Part shown: in pieces, positions 12,591 through 25,400 of the stretch | Position numbering within the stretch: position 1 is the stretch's first letter | How the letters are laid out: the number at the start of each line of letters is the position of its first letter | NCBI GenBank assembly: GCA_030512295.1 | Contig: JAULSR010000002.1 | Coordinates: 5,208,001 to 5,272,000 of the forward strand | Length of the DNA: 64,000 bases | Source: Bombardia bombarda | Taxonomy: Eukaryota; Ascomycota; Sordariomycetes; Sordariales; Lasiosphaeriaceae | Direction of reading: 5' to 3' | The notes under the pieces: model-generated | What the model was told of the DNA's origin: nothing | What the model saw: the letters and a program-made list of their open reading frames with translations, nothing else | Databases searched by the model: none | Made by a program: the position numbers and the translations under genes

Positions 12591-14190
12591 ATGGAATACA
12601 GCCCTTCAGGGACACTCAACCGTGTACAAGGACAAGCCGGAGACGATAATTCCAAGATGTCTATGATCGCCATGGCACATCCAACCCCCCACTCGGCCTT
12701 CAAACGAGAGCTCGCTTGGGACGAAAACAGGCACTCGGATTATGCCCCGTCAAGGCCACGAGGAGACACCGAAAGGATTGCTCTGCCTTCGATCCGCCAG
12801 GTACAGCTTGGCATAGCTTACAAGTTCTACCATTTCCCACCATAACTGACCAGTGAGACAGATCATCCCAGAGCTACAGCTCCGAGTCTTGCCCACAGAG
12901 AGGAATGTTCAGACACCATCATCTGCTACCTCCCCGGTGGGAGTGCTTGGGAGTGGTGTATTGACGTCCCCTGATTATATTCACTCACCGAATCAAAACA
13001 AGCGCAGGCGGTTGTCTATCAAGGACGAAAGAGAAGAAAGGGCCAGCCAGGTCCCAAGGTTATACAACACGAGTCCCCAGAGAGAGCTCCGTTCAGGAAC
13101 GCGGGGGATGTCGCCCTCTCTTGCGCAGAGATCAGTTACCGATAGCTGGGCTGGCAACAACTCCAGATCAAGCCCCTACCCCACACATACCCAAAGTCTT
13201 CCGTCCATGCGGGAGCCGCCAGCGGCACCGATTGAGCCTTCCTCGGAACGGCTAGAGCCACGGCCGACCTTACCGAGGCTCCCCAACTTAAGCTTCGACC
13301 GAGGCAGCGCCACGATACCACGGATTCGGGAACGGTCGACGGACGAGAACTATCCCGACAGCCTGAGACACGTCATGGCTCATTCAGGTGGGGGAGCAGC
13401 GCAATCGAGGCGGGGGGAGCGGGCCCACACTTCCCACTAAGTCCATATTACTCGTATCATCATCCTTCACGAGTCCAATCACTCTCGCTCGGCGCCATCC
13501 ATCCATTTGATCGCATCCCATTTTCACCTGGTGGCGGCTATGGATCGCCCTACCAAGATTACATGCGTGTTGGGGAGCTGGGGGGGATGGGCACGAACGG
13601 CGATAATAAGCAGCGGAAAAGACGGGGAAATCTGCCAAAGGAAACGACCGATAAGCTACGTGCTTGGTTTGTGGCCCATCTGCACCACCCATATCCGACA
13701 GAGGACGAGAAGCAGGAGCTCATGCGGCAGACGGGACTAGCGATGAGTAAGTACTACTATCACCATCCGAAGGGGATGGAACGGAAGTGGCTGAGCGTTC
13801 GACCTTTGTTTCAACCGGCGCGGAGGGCTAGCCAGCCGGCCAGCCAACCGGCGGAAGATAAATTCAATACAGGAATAAAGGCTAACCTTTTTTTTTTTTT
13901 TTTTTGTCGCAGATCAAATTTCCAACTGGTTCATCAACGCCCGTCGACGCCAGCTTCCTAACATGATCAATAACGCGCGCGCTGAGTCAGACGCCATGGC
14001 ATCGGCCCGCAGCGCCGACGGAAAGGTACTGACGTCGACTGAGCGCGGCGAGTACGATATGGAAGTTGTCAAGCGAGAACGAGACAGCATGCCCCTGAGC
14101 GATGGTGAAGGGAGCGCCTTTGATGACGACGTCAGTCTTGAAGGCCTGAAGCCGCGTCGGGCCGCCAACATGAGTCGTGGTAGCGTCTAG
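12591..14190 (+). CDS. TALE-class homeobox (KN-type) transcription factor
   Basis: Probable nuclear DNA-binding regulator. Proposed CDS: 12591-12800, 12862-13387, 13474-13746, 13913-14190 (428 aa). The homeodomain near the C-terminus starts at KRRGNLPKETTDKLRAW, has the TALE HHPYP loop, and after the last intron reads NQISNWFINARRR, with Ile at position 50 as in TALE proteins. A basic KRRRLS patch lies in exon 2. The intron at 13747-13912 (GTAAGT...CGCAG) interrupts the homeodomain just before helix 3 and contains an 18-T tract. A 5' UTR intron, 12429-12537 (GTAAAT, CTAAC branch, TTTCAG), makes 12591 the first ATG of the spliced leader. The 13388-13473 junction is doubtful: its splice sites are weak, and the intervening peptide (with YYSYHHPSRVQSLSLG) looks coding, so a missing G in the run at 13412-13417 is an equal or better explanation. 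It resembles Pah1-like fungal homeobox regulators by memory only. Confidence 0.85.
13888..13905. repeat. Poly-T tract in homeobox intron
   Basis: Eighteen T just before the CGCAG acceptor of the last intron; it serves as an unusually long polypyrimidine tract. Confidence 0.85.
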
Positions 14191-15589
14191 AAAAAAAAAC
14201 TGAGTGGTGGCCATGACAAGAGATAAGGAGACGAACCCCCTGAGCCCGGCATGACCTGACCTGTCAGACGTGTGTCTGCTAGTGCCAACCAGTGGTCTGT
14301 TGCTTGTTTTCATGTTTACCTGCTTGTTATGATTGCTTTGGCTCACACAAATCTACCTACTACCTACCTAAAACACAAACAAACATCCCTTACGCAACAT
14401 CAGGTTACATTTCATGTCTCTTCTTTTTTCTGTAATCGTCTCATTTTTTTTTGTTTCGGATTTTTTTATTTTTTTTTTAAGGGTGGGGGAGGGGGGGGGG
14501 GGAGGGGGAGGACGACATTTGACATGTAATATTTGAACCGCTGCTCAAGAGAATGAGCGCGAGACCAAGACAAGAAAAGACGTGGCCACCAGCAAGGCAG
14601 ACAAGAGGGGCCATGGGGGGCCTGAAACGTGTACAACAATTACTGTTTCTATGAATCGGGAGTTTTTTATCTTTGCCTTTTCTGTTTTCTTTTACCGTTT
14701 TTATACCACACTTTTATTTTCTAATTTGGTTGATTAATCAAGGGCAAGAGTGTGTTTATTCTCTTTCTACTTAAAAACCAGCGTTCTGATTACTTGGGAA
14801 GACGAGAGAAAGGATCAAAGGAAAAAATGGAGTGGTGTGTCTTGGCTGCGGAAGAGAGAAAGCATGAAAACTCTCCTCCTCTAAAGAAGGCCGGGGGTTG
14901 GGGGCCCGGGGAAGGGAGCACGACATGTACAAGGCGTTCTGATTTTTTTTCCCCTTCCTTTTGGGCTGGTCAATGTGCGCGTGTGTGTTTTGTGTATCAC
15001 ATACCATCTTTGAGCAGATGATGGGTTGAGGGGGGGCGGCTTCTCCCCCCTCCGGTCCGCGGAAGTGAAAAGGGCACACAAGTACACATACACATGGACA
15101 CTGGATTGCTTGCTACATGGGTGTTCAGTGGTGTATTCTAGAACGTAAAGAGAACGCTTTTGTGCGTGGTCTCTTGACTGAAATTACTGCAAGTCTGTGT
15201 GGGGGGTGGGGATGTGTATGTTGAAAGAAGGGAGCGTACCGTTGCCGTTGCCATTGCCGTTGCCGCCACCGGCGTGGAAGGGATAACTACCTAGGTAGTG
15301 ATGGAAATGTGAACAAATTGTGTTGTATTTGATTCTACATCATAGTCCCTTTTGCCGCAATGAAAGAGCATGTTACCCTCTCCATGCTCGTGATCTATCT
15401 CGATTTGGCATTCACCTCATGCAACTATTTGCAGCATCCGGGTATTCGGTCCGTAAACCCTCCTCGTTTTCGACCGGTGAGTGGTTATGTGCGGAGGAGA
15501 CCACATAAGAGGCAGAGAGGGAAGCAGTGGGGGTAGAGAGCAACACTGGGAACCGGGTACTGGGATTGCGGCAAGACAAGACAAGACTG

Positions 15590-15637
15590 AAGACAGACAG
15601 GCAGGCAGGCAGACAGACAGACAGACAGACAGACAGG
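15590..15637. repeat. (GACA)n / (GGCA)n tetranucleotide repeat
   Basis: Tandem GACA units interrupted by a block of GGCA units. Confidence 0.9.
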
Positions 15638-16212
15638 TTGGCGCACAAACCTTGTCTCTTGCGATCTGAGACTTATACGATCAGCTAGGCATGCTGTGCT
15701 GTGGATACGTGTATGTGTATGTGTTTGTGTGTGTATGCTGTATTACCACATCAGGAAACATGGCGGATGGTTACTAGATATTAGTATGTATCTCCTTATG
15801 AATGTTGAGTAAGGTAGGCACTGTAAGTGGACGGCAGCTTTGTTTCAGCTGCCAGAGCTGATCTAAATGTGAGATTATTCGCAATTTGGTTTTTTGTTGA
15901 AAGAAAAGAACGATTCTATGTGGGTGTTTTTCTAAATGTTTTGTCTCCTTTTTATTTTTTCCTCTTTTGGGCAAGGCGAGATAGGGAGTTTTGTCTCTTG
16001 AGAAAGATGTCTTGATTTTGCTTCACAGTCCAGAGGGAAGATGTACATAAACTGGGCCAGTAAGTAGCAATCAGCATCATGCATCGCGCTGTACTATGAG
16101 CGGATGTGGTGTGCGTTCGTGTAAAGTGGATAGATACCTACCAGGTTATAGATAGTAGTTGGTAGGTAGGTAGGCATGAGAAGGATAGAGAGAGGACTGG
16201 ATGAGGAGGAGG

Positions 16213-16250
16213 TGGGGATGGGGATGGGGATGGGGATGGGGATGGGGGGA
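16213..16250. repeat. (GGGGAT)n hexamer repeat
   Basis: About six GGGGAT units ending in a G-rich stretch. Frames on both strands pass through it; none is credible. Confidence 0.85.
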
Positions 16251-19200
16251 GGCGACGCTGTGCTGGCAATCATCAAGGACGGATGCACCACAGCAGCAGC
16301 AGGTGAGACAGACGAGAGCGCTAGAGTAAGACTTCCAGACATGCATGCAGGAAGGACCAGGCAAGTGGCCTGCATACCTGCCTGTACGTCCTGCGCAGTA
16401 TGAATGTACAATACAGTACACTCACCTTTCTCCTTTCTGGTAGATATCTGTTTGACAAGGTTCTCCATGTTCCTTTCCCTCAGGGGTGAGTGAGAGGAGA
16501 AATGGAACTAGATTTGTTCCGCCTACAAACGAGAGATTCTTTTGCCCCCAAAATACGACCAATATCAACTCTTCTTTAGTTGCGTTTACTTCTGCGTCTG
16601 AGTGACTGACTCGTCCCACTTCTGCTTTTTCATATCGGCCATGCAATGCATGGGACTGAACGGGGCAAAGGGACCAAAACTGATGTCATACAAACATCAT
16701 AGATAATGAGAAAGAAATGGTCTCCAGCGCGGCTGGCGCTGGCGCTATCGCTTTAAAGTTAGACAAACTAGACATGGCAGTATTCAAGAGGCAGGGACTA
16801 GTAGTATGTTGGCATGTAGTAATGTGGTGTCCTCGGCCGGGTGGTAGTCCCGTGGCTATCTCTGTGTCATGATTCAGATGCAGGACGATAAAATCCACGA
16901 GACACGGAATATATTGCAAAGATTACACGGTATAAGAGCGGTCAGCGAGCAAAAGGTCATACCCAGATGATGTGGCTGGCTTGCGTGCAAGCCCGTATCC
17001 GACATGAGGCCGTTGCCGCCGGGCAGGTCTATCTTGGGTCGTTTTCGGGAAAGGGAGGGAATATGAGGGGTGAGATGACTGGGATGGAGGACTGGGATAG
17101 GAAACCGGGAGGGGGCGGGTCGGAACGATGAGGAGGAGGTTTGGTTCCCAGCAGTAGTCGTCAGCAGTAGTAAGGTAGGTAGGTAATAGTAGCAGCAGCA
17201 AAGATAGCACCATCCAAAAGTGTATGCCTTTGCATTAGTGCCACTGCCTTGGTATCTGTGCAAGACACCTATCTTGTCAGCCGATGCCATCCAGGCTTGA
17301 TCCTTGACAGCGGCCCAGTAGCACCCGAAGCCTGTGTAGGTAGGTATACCATCCCAGGGCGTCCGACATGATGTTGTACCGTCTCCTGGAAGGGGGAACG
17401 AGACGGGGCCATGAGAAAGTCCGTCCAGTCATGGTGTGGGTTCCTCTACGAATGCAAAGCGGTGTAAGTGTTGAGGTGAAGACGGATAAGTACTATACAT
17501 GGTCTGAGCTACATGGTGTGGTGCACTGCTGCGAACCATGTCATGCTTGGAGGAGATCGTGCTACGAGATCGGAGGGTGACAGCAGCAAAAGCGCCGTGT
17601 CGTGGTCCAAATATACTCCTTCCTAGTCTCTCACCTGTCCGGGTTATCGGATGGCCTGCCGGTCCGTGTGGGGTATGACAACTTGCTGGAATACTGCCAC
17701 TAGACGACAATGATATGCCTTCAAGTGGCCACGACATGATCGTTTCGTTTCTCCGAGTAGACCCCCAGCCTGAGCAGCCGGACCAAGAAGCCAAACTGAG
17801 AAGCCAAACGGTAAAGATGCCGAGGCAGTACTACTTGCAGTACCACTCAGGTTCATTGAACTTTCTTTGCCTTCATACTTCCATGTCGACACCAAATGAC
17901 GTTTGATGGAGACTACCTAGGTAAGTAGGTGGCCAGTCAGCAGGTGGCTAGACAGTAGGTAGGTAGTGATGTGACATGTGAATCGTGGACCGTCTCGATT
18001 CATTTCTGACTCGCTTCAAGGCCGTTCGTTAAAAAGCAACCATCTTCATGTCAGTACTGCAGAATTCGGGATTACGTCACAAATGGCAGACTCGGGGAAA
18101 TGATGCACGTCTTCAGCACTTGGCTAGCCCATGGTACCGGGGAGGTACCCACCTACTTACCGAGGAGGTAGTAGGTACCGTAGGTATGCACGGCTCGCTC
18201 TTTGGCATCGGAATGCCTGACTTTTCTGCATCATCACCAAAAAACGGTGCTTTTGTCCCGTCAGATTCCGCTTCATTCTTCTTGACTCGTTAACTCGGCA
18301 TGCCCTCTACAAACTCTAATTTAGGTGATGAACCTAACGAACGGTCCAGTACAAAGATATGTAGCAACAGGGCAGTGATATAGTGAGACCATCAGAACCT
18401 AGCTACAAATGAAACATGTAGCTGTATACTGTTGTTTATATTCATTATCTACTACTTATTATAACAGCGCCTCTCACAAAGATAGGAGAAGGGGGACGAG
18501 GAAAGGGGTATGTATGTATATATGTAACAGGGTTAGGGTTGCTCCACGCCAAGGGGCTGAACGGGGTCAGGTCAGGGGCAACAACAAAGTCAGTGTGCAT
18601 CGCTACTTGGCCTAAGGTCACAGCATTGCAACCATCTCAATTTTGTGGTTCGCATCTCCATCATTGATACTTATCATGTTCTGTAAGTTTTCTTGCTATA
18701 TTCCATATCAAACGTACTGGTGGCCAAATGCCACTACATCAAAGACCTGCAAGGTGAGTGCATCAGCATAACGCAACCTCGATTAGTTAGTAGTCTGGGC
18801 ACATTTAGACAACTTCCATAATTTGTCCCCCTACCAAAATAAGACAAGAGCTCGGTATCATGAAGTAACGCCGACCGTTATCTGTATTAGATCCAGAGTA
18901 GAATTCGGTGATTGCCTTGGGAAAGGGGGGTGGGTGTACTGAATATCGGCGATACTTACCAAGTTGAGCTTTTGTGAGCAAGATTGAAGCTTTTATAACC
19001 CCCCTCTTTTCTCTTAAGTAAAGCTAAGGTTCTAATGCATTTCCATAGGCATGTTACATACACCAGATAATTAGCAGTAGGTGAATATTAGACAGGTGGG
19101 TTGCAAGCCGATGCCTAGGAACCTCAATACTCAGCAATGCAGCCCAAATAACCCGAAACAACTGGATGATTCATCGTTGGTTTACACATTGAGGCTGTCA

Positions 19201-20738
19201 TATAGCTTTTTTCTCTTTCAAGGCGTCGTATATTTGCTGCCAAATTGGCCACAGACAGACAGATAGCTTTAATTTGGCAAAGCCGGCTCAAACCAGCCAC
19301 TGGACGCAAGTCAACGAATCACCACAACGCAACCATAACAGTCATGGAATACAATCCACATGCCCTGGAAATCACAGCTAAGGTAACCAAGTCGCTGATC
19401 CCATCTCCCATAACTCATAACCCTCTCTCTGCTATACCACACACCCACACGCCATGCAAAGTATTTGTCATTTCGCCAAGCCTTATATTACTTTTCGTCC
19501 TGCCAAGGCAAAATGCAACATGACCAGGAAGGCCGTTGCAGAAAACAAAACTGCATCATCGTCGTTCCTACTCCATCGGAAGAGTAACTCTCGCCAGCTT
19601 GCGTTATCTTCAGAAATGCTGATCACGATCTTTGCTAGCATATCGGAAAGCTAACGTAGAGCATTGATTGGGGTACCGAGTGTCGATCTGTAGCTTGGCG
19701 ACGTTGGAAAATATAGACTATCGGTAACCATTATCGTGAGAAGCCGAGACCCCCCACAGAATGGATACTACGATACTACCTTCATGGGAACCAAACGTTC
19801 GGAGAGTTTATCGTGTCAAATTTCGTGATGCCGGCCAGCAGGTGCAGAACAAATCTGAACGAACCACTGAACCGCCGAGATCCCACAGTGCGAGCAAGTC
19901 AGCGGGAGGCCAAACAAGGCCTGGTCTTTCTTTTTTCTTTTTTTCTTTCTCCCCCTCTTGATCGCAGCGTCTCTGCACAAAACCACACCAGATCTCTTAT
20001 TATTCTCATTGTCTAACAAGAGTTGCTAGTAATTTCCTCTGTGGATTGCACTGTAAGGGCATAATGGATTGGTAATGCCGGATCAATCACTAACTTCGTC
20101 CCAGTATCAACACGTATCTACGTACACTGAAGTACTAGGTACAGCTGGTCATCTCCTCTACCAAATGTCAGTAATTCGTCGGGTACGTCCTCTGCCATCG
20201 CGCGGCCGGCTTGACCAATATCCAAGTGCTACATACCTACACAAAGTTCCTGTCACTGGGGTCTAGAACCATCACAGTATTATAGGAGACCACACCAAAG
20301 ACGACCACATCAGGCAGGAGGCGGGGGATCCTCCCGCGCACCACCACCCTTACCGTGCCCTACCTGCCTTGGGGAATGCGGTCTGTTCAATATTTTGACA
20401 TCCCCGGTGCAGAAGGTTAGGTACCTGCCTGGACGGGATGCGTCTGGGCGGTCGACAGGGCATGGTCGCTCCCGCTCTCCCGCTCTGCCACCCTCGTGCC
20501 AGCCAGCCTGCAGCTCATTTATGGGCTGGAACTTGCCATTCGACAAGACACGAGCTCTAAGCTCCCTTACTGGTTGACGTCAGGGCAGGAAAATCCGCTG
20601 AAAGCTGCTTGTAGTATGGTCAGAACAGATTGGTGACACGGCGAAACGGGTGCAAATTCGGAAGTGGAGCAGCTATCTTCGTTTTTCTGGGGAAGAAATA
20701 CAGAGAAAGAAGGGAACGAAGGAGAATTCGAGCCGCGA

Positions 20739-20762
20739 GGGGGGGGGGGGGGGGGGGGGGGG
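20739..20762. repeat. Poly-G tract (24 G)
   Basis: Uninterrupted run of G in intergenic DNA. Confidence 0.9.
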
Positions 20763-21349
20763 TTTATAGTCACGCTAACATCTGGAGTTCATAAAAGAAG
20801 GAAAGAGCAATGAACTGTTGCCTGTTGCCACCCAAGACTGTAGCATTTGCTTGCTAACACGGGAAGGAACAATAGCACAAATGAGTCCATACTCTACCTT
20901 GATAGAGGCCTATGGTTCGATCGTCAAACTTTCTTTTTATGTTAGCAGGAGCAGTCCAGTCGACCGTCTTCCATCATCTGCGGGCGGCGGTGTCTGACGC
21001 CAGCCAGAATACACCAAACAGTCGATGTAAAAATAACTCAAAGGTCGAAGAAGAAACACAGCCTGATCGTTGGATTGTTGGGAACTACCTACTTGCTTTG
21101 GGTCTGAAGAGGAGGCAAAAATGGGCGCTGGCGAAGAAAAGTTGTGCGACTCCTGACCTTCTTCACCATTTCCTTGAACCTAACAAAACTTAGCCAGCCG
21201 TCGTGTAACAGCAAATACAGTAAATTTGCGCAGATTAAGCAGAAACGACGAATGAATAGATGACCAGAATTCCAAAAATGTCAAATCCGACTCGCAATCG
21301 TAAGATTGTAAAAGAAAAAGCAAAACACAACCAATTGAAAATTAATCAA

Positions 21350-21421
21350 TTCCGGTACCGGGAATCGAACCCGGAGCTTCGCGGTGAAAGCGCGATATGT
21401 TAACCGCTACACTATACCGGA
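21350..21421 (-). tRNA. tRNA-Glu (anticodon UUC)
   Basis: A 72-base tRNA on the minus strand, with its 5' end at 21421. The acceptor stem TCCGGTA pairs with TACCGGA and is followed by discriminator A at 21350. The anticodon arm is TCGCG-CTTTCAC-CGCGA, giving anticodon TTC. The T arm contains GGTTCGATTCC. There is no intron. A TTTT run about 10 bases downstream (21338-21341 on the plus strand as AAAA) fits a Pol III terminator. It decodes GAA codons. Confidence is high from the complete cloverleaf. Confidence 0.96.
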
Positions 21422-22495
21422 TGACAAGCCTGTAATTGCAGGCTCTTTTGATGAAACGTTGGTTGGCTAACCTAGATCTTGAAAGCGGAACGAGAGACGG
21501 AAATGACCGGGGTGGGGGAAACGGTTAGGTGGCTGTCCAAGGGCGGGTCAGGTGAAAGAGATTGTGGGGCAAGCGTGTGTCACGAGTCGTCCACTGCCCT
21601 GGCTTTCACAAAGCAAGCTGCTTACTGTGTATGCACTCGGTAGCATGTCAGGGACGAACTTGAAGAGCCGATGCATCCATCTTCTTTCGTTCCAGGCCAA
21701 TTACAGGTAAGCGTGACGCCATCTTCAGCGCTCACAAGTCCATCTTCTACTTCACATGGAGATTTAATTCCATGGCATGGTTGGTTGGCTTGGGAAAGAA
21801 ACCATCACTCTAGCGAAGCCCCACTGCGGCTCGGAGGGCTCTTGAGTCTGGACATCTGAGGTCTGATCCGCAGCGGCCGAGCTGGAACCTGCCTTCATCA
21901 TGACATCCCGGGACGAAGGGGTCTCACGGACACTCAAACCCGGTTGTGACTATGGCAGAACAGATTCAGCAGGTGGTGAGATTGTCGGTTGCGAATGAGG
22001 AAGGAAGCCGGAGACGTGCACACAGACTACTTGGACAGATCAATCACCTTCTCACCCCGGCCGAGCAAGTAAACCCCTAGGTTGTTAAATACCACCCACC
22101 TACTGTACATACTTAATTGCGGTATACGTAGTACCAGAAGATTACCTAGGAAGTAGGGCATTGACACGGTGTTTAGAATGACAACAGGAATCTGACCCAA
22201 ACCCTGGTTCGACTCTGGCGCAATGAGGTGAACATACCTTAATAAACAAGAACAACTGAACACAAAGACAACAAACACAGCGACAGCCACAGATAATTAT
22301 CCTCTGATGAAAATGAATTTCTCATCTAATACCCTGCGCGCTCCAAATCTCTAGAGTAGTTAGATATTAATCACAATCAAATAATACTGATGTCCAGTCC
22401 AGTCCAGCCTTCCTGGTGCTGACCCGACCCGCCGAACCCAATCCATTCTTTTTCTCCCCCGATTCAGTCCTAAAATACACACACTGTCCAACCAC
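21422..22495. other. Intergenic, tRNA-Glu to CTR9 3' end
   Basis: No supported gene. The part next to 22495 is the 3' flank of the minus-strand CTR9 gene and includes a short CCAGT repeat near 22392. Confidence 0.6.
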
Positions 22496-25400
22496 TCACT
22501 CCTCCTCATCATCGCCCGCATCTACCATGCTAACATCAGCCGGCGTAGCACGTTCGCCGTCCTCCGTCCCGGGCGATCGTGCGTTCTCGCCGTCATTGCT
22601 CCTCTTGGCAGCCGGCTCATCCCCCTCCTCCTCATCACCTTCCTCCTCACTCTCCTCCACGATCCTGCCCCTCCGCGACCTCTTAGGTTGCGACCGTCTT
22701 GCCACTGTCCCGCTCTCATCCTCATCGTCGTCGTCCCCAGCACCACCAGCATCCTCATTGTCCATATTCATCCTATCCGACGCGTCATCACGACCGTGAT
22801 CGTCGGAACCAGGACTATTGGCGTTCTCCCTCTCAAGTGCGCGCTTCGCCCGCTCTAGCTGATTATCCTCATCGCTATCAACCACAATCTCGGCCGACTT
22901 GAACTTGGCCGACTCCTTTCGACTGGTAAGTCTCTGCTTCTTCTTGGGTCGGCGCTCCTGTTCCTCGCCCGACTCCTCGCCATCGGTGTCTACGTTCTTC
23001 TTGCGGCGCTGACGGCTCTTGGATTTCGACTCGCCGCCACCACCACCCGTCTTCGCAGAGGCGGTCCTCTTCTTGCGCCTGGTCTTCTCGCCCGTCTCGC
23101 TGTCCGTCGTCATCTCCGCGTCAGCGCGGGCGCGCTCCTCTTCGGCGCGCTGCTCGGCTAGCGCTCGGTCGCGCGCGGCGATGGCCTCTCTGTCTTTCTT
23201 GATCTGCTCCTGCCGCTTGCGCTCCTCTTCTTCCGCCCTGCGTTTGAGCTCCTCGCGCCGGCGCAGCTCCGCCTGTCGCTGCTCCATGGCGGCCGCAAAC
23301 TTCTCCTTGTTCTTCTCCTCGTACTCCTTCTGCTTGTCCAGCGCCCGGCAGAGCTGCTTGTGCTGAGTGTTGCTGGCCATGAAGGAACGCTGCTCAATAT
23401 CATGCCTGGGGTACGGCGGCTGGTCAGACTTTGCAATCTGGTTCAAAGCACTGATGGCTTGCTCAATCCCTTCGATGGTCTCTTGGAGCAGGAAAGAAGT
23501 GCGCTGGCTCTCGCTCAGCGCAAGAACAGTTGTGGCCAGCTGGATTTGAACAAATGCCACATTAAACTTGAAGTGGACTTGCTCTGGAGCAATCTCAACG
23601 GTCTGGATAGGTGAAGGATCAGCACACAGTAAGCAGTGTAATAACGATACGGCCAGCTTACCTTTTGGGCATATTCTAGAGCCGTCTTATATGCATCCAG
23701 ATTGTGCTCCAATCGTCCCTTGTTGAGCCATGTTCGTCCGAGACACGATAGAATACCCGTGTCTTTCTCCTTGCCCTCTTTCGACAGTGCTATCTCGTAG
23801 CTCTCAATCGCCTTTGAGAACTGCTTCAACTCTGCGTAGATGTGACCGAGGTTGACAAAGACGTGAGCATCCTTGACAGTCTCCCTCACCTTGATGAAGA
23901 TCTGCAAAGCATTCTTGTAGTCTTTTCTATCCTCGACCAAAGCGATAGCAATACCTTGAGCGGCATAAGCGTTCTTGGGGTCCAGCTGGAGCGCCTTGTC
24001 AAAGAACTCAACGGCACGACCGTACGCCTGACTCCGCTTCAGCTTGTCTTGCTCCGTTTCCCTGCGCATTTCTCGCGCAGACATGAGATGCATGTTGCCC
24101 ATGCCGACAAGCGCATATCGATCATGCTTGTCATAGTTCTGTAAAGTATGCTTGTAGTGGCGCTGCTCTGGGTCCTCTGCAATATTTGCCGGCCTCTTCT
24201 TCACATTCACCTTGCCAAGGAACCAACCATACAACGCTCTGACCTCGAGATCTGAAGAATTCTCTTGGTACAGCTTAGCTACAGCATCCGGCCCCTCTTT
24301 ATTCGGGTGCTTTCGTAGCTTGATATAGGCTAGTCGTATATGCGCATCAGTATAGTCGTCGTGTCGCTTCAAGAGACCTTCGTAGACCTCGATAGCCTTA
24401 TCAGCCAGCCCTCGGGACTCATAACTCCGACCGAGATTGAAGCTGATTGTTGTAACCAGTGCGTCGGTGTCCACGTCCTCGTCCTTCTTTTCGATTGCCA
24501 TGCACGCGTCAAGAGCAGCCTCGAAAAAGTCACTTGCAAGCTCGTGCTTTTCCTCTTGAGAATGGAAGCAGCCAATATTGTTTAGAAGCTGCGGCGGGAG
24601 CTGTTTGCGGAGTGCCGTGCGAATGGCTGCCTCATCCTCGATATCAGCGGGTCGTCGCGAGTCCGGAATCTGATCAAATTCCAGTTGCTCGACCTGCTGG
24701 AGACATTGCAGTGCCTTATCTGGATGGTCATTCTCGTAGAGTCGCGCCAGGTTCAACAGCACGGCTGAGTCGGGCGCCAAGTTTTTCTTGGGATCCTTCC
24801 ATGCAGACCGAACGGTCTCCAGAAGACCGATTGCCTTCTTAGCTTCGGCGCTCTTGTCTTCTTTGACTGCAGCATACTGATTATTGAAGACTTCCTCTGC
24901 ATACATAGTGCCAAGCAGAATCATTGCCTCGTAGTTTTTTGCCTGCTGTATCATCTTCTCCAACCGTAGCTTAGCCTCTCCGAGGTCATTTTTGAGGACC
25001 GAGAGCTGGGCTGCACCGAATTTTGCTGGTAAAAAGCCACGATCGGCACCGCCTCTGGCATCATCCGCACGACGATAAAAGTCACTGGCGCGATCTGCAT
25101 CACCAGCATAGTGCTCCTTTCGGGCTAAAAGATACCAACCATCACTAGCAATGGCATTGACATCCGTGTACTGGATAGCCTTGTGGGCCAAAGTATCGAC
25201 GGTTAGGAAGTTCCTGCGGCTAAGAAAGTAGCCAGCAAAGGTGGCGCATGTGAGGGGCAGATCCTTATCAAGCTTGAAGGACTTTTGGGTATATTCTGTC
25301 ATGGCCTTTTTGTACAGCCGAGCAAATTCGGGGTTGTTTGTGGGAAGATGCCCGCTGGCATCGAGATAAAAGAGACCGAGGAGGATATTGGCAGTCTTGG

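Larger units (their letters stand above)
14191..21349. other. Gene-free region between homeobox gene and tRNA-Glu
   Basis: About 7 kb with only short, overlapping, domain-less frames. The first 300-500 bases after the homeobox stop are T-rich and then G-rich and probably include the 3' UTR. The rest holds microsatellites, many copies of a short TAGGTA/TACCTA motif, and a 24-base poly-G. I see no RNA gene or transposon ends. Confidence 0.6.
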
